The position numbers and the translations under genes are program-made. The notes beneath the pieces are model-generated. The model worked only from the letters and a program-made list of their open reading frames with translations, was not told the DNA's origin and made no database searches. Below, piece after piece: positions 5,111 to 5,777 of a stretch of 5,777 bases of DNA (positions are counted from its first letter, which is position 1; each line of letters begins with the position of its first letter). This DNA is from Thiobacillaceae bacterium (GTDB lineage Bacteria; Pseudomonadota; Gammaproteobacteria; Burkholderiales; Thiobacillaceae), in contig JAHENE010000136.1 in NCBI GenBank assembly GCA_024643305.1, positions 1 through 5,777 on the forward strand. The letters are read 5' to 3'.

Positions 5111-5777
5111 AGCCCGCCGCTTTGCGCCTAGTGTGGCTCGCAGCGTTGCTGCTGGGGGTGGCGCAGTTGGCGCGCACGCCGGTCAATCTGGACTTGAGCG
5201 GCTTCCTGCCCAGCAATGCCCAGCCTGCCCAGCGTCTCCTGATTGAGCAGATGCGCGACGGTGTAGGTGGGCGGCTCATTCTGCTGTCAATAAGCGGCGA
5301 CACTTCCGAAGAACGCGCCCGTCTCAGCCGGCAGCTCGCGGCGCGCATGCAGCAATCCGGCCAGTTCAGCCTGGTTGCCAACGGTGCGCCGCTTCCGCCG
5401 GAGCAGTTCGAGTGGCTGATGGAACGGCGTTACCTGCTAATCCCGGGCCTCAGCGCGCAGTCCTTCAGCGCTCCCGCCCTGCGGCAGTCGCTGGAGGAGA
5501 GTCTGCGGCTTCTGGCTTCGCCGCTCAGCAGCGTGATTCAGGCCTGGCTTCCGCGCGACCCGAATGGCGTCATGCTGCCATTGCTACAGTCTTTGGCGGG
5601 CCGGGATCCTCCGGCAGTCCAGCATGGCGTATGGTTTTCTCGTGATGGGCAACGAGCCCTGCTGCTGGCCTACAGCCATGCCCCGGGTATGGATGCCCGC
5701 GCGCAGGAACGCGCCCTGGCCAGTATCCGCCAGGCTTTTGAAGCCAGCCTGGGCGCCGCAGACGGCAGCGCCAGCTC
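5107..5777 (+). CDS. MMPL/RND-type exporter, N-terminal part (3' end outside window)
   Basis: The open frame runs to the window edge, giving 223 residues of a protein that is normally near 750-800 residues. The N-terminus has Lys2 and Arg7 and then a membrane helix at about residues 8-22. LDLSGFLP (28-35) and the QRLLIEQMRDGVGGRLILLSISG stretch follow, typical of the exporters of aryl polyene clusters (compare ApeN). The visible remainder is the first periplasmic domain. These proton-driven inner-membrane transporters are thought to pass the polyene lipid to the LolA-like partner encoded just upstream. I place the start at CTG 5107: it has a good ribosome binding site and recreates the four-base stop/start overlap (CTGA) seen as ATGA elsewhere in the operon. 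TTG 5122 or GTG 5131 are alternatives. No in-frame ATG exists before the membrane helix. Confidence 0.85.
   Translation, partial: MKPAALRLVWLAALLLGVAQLARTPVNLDLSGFLPSNAQPAQRLLIEQMRDGVGGRLILLSISGDTSEERARLSRQLAARMQQSGQFSLVANGAPLPPEQFEWLMERRYLLIPGLSAQSFSAPALRQSLEESLRLLASPLSSVIQAWLPRDPNGVMLPLLQSLAGRDPPAVQHGVWFSRDGQRALLLAYSHAPGMDARAQERALASIRQAFEASLGAADGSAS

Overview
The window looks like chromosomal DNA from a Gram-negative proteobacterium, most likely a betaproteobacterium. The clues are a chromosomal-type ParB tail, an outer-membrane-type lipoprotein, an LpxL/HtrB-like acyltransferase, a LolA-like periplasmic protein and an RND/MMPL-type exporter, with GC-rich coding sequence throughout. The genus cannot be fixed from sequence alone. 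All recognised genes are on the + strand.

Layout: (1) bases 1-348 hold the C-terminal end of ParB, whose start lies upstream of the window. (2) Bases 349-742 contain no convincing gene; they hold a GC-rich hairpin pair and, near the right end, a plausible sigma70 promoter. (3) Bases 743-1129 encode a small lipoprotein of unknown function. (4) Bases 1130-1268 form a structured intergenic leader ending in a long stem and a T run directly before the next gene. (5) Bases 1269-5777 are a very tightly packed operon: acyl carrier protein, COG4648-type membrane protein, AMP-dependent acyl/aryl-ACP ligase, short FabZ/FabA-like hotdog protein, LpxL-like acyltransferase, LolA-like protein and the N-terminal part of an MMPL-family exporter that runs off the window.

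This gene set and order match the left half of aryl polyene (APE)-type biosynthetic clusters. In the general APE scheme, the ligase activates an aryl starter acid and loads it on the carrier protein, the chain is extended and dehydrated by ketosynthases, a ketoreductase and dehydratases (the former expected downstream), and the product is acylated into a membrane lipid and moved to the outer membrane by the LolA-like protein and exporter. The assignment is by family and synteny; the ketosynthases that would prove it are outside the window.

The main oddities are: Asn in place of the catalytic acid in the hotdog dehydratase; a likely CTG start codon for the exporter, preserving a 4-base overlap; a foldable leader just before the carrier-protein start; the absence of ammonia-lyase, glycosyltransferase and thioesterase genes between the acyltransferase and the LolA-like gene; and the position of the cluster next to parB, which usually lies near the replication origin.
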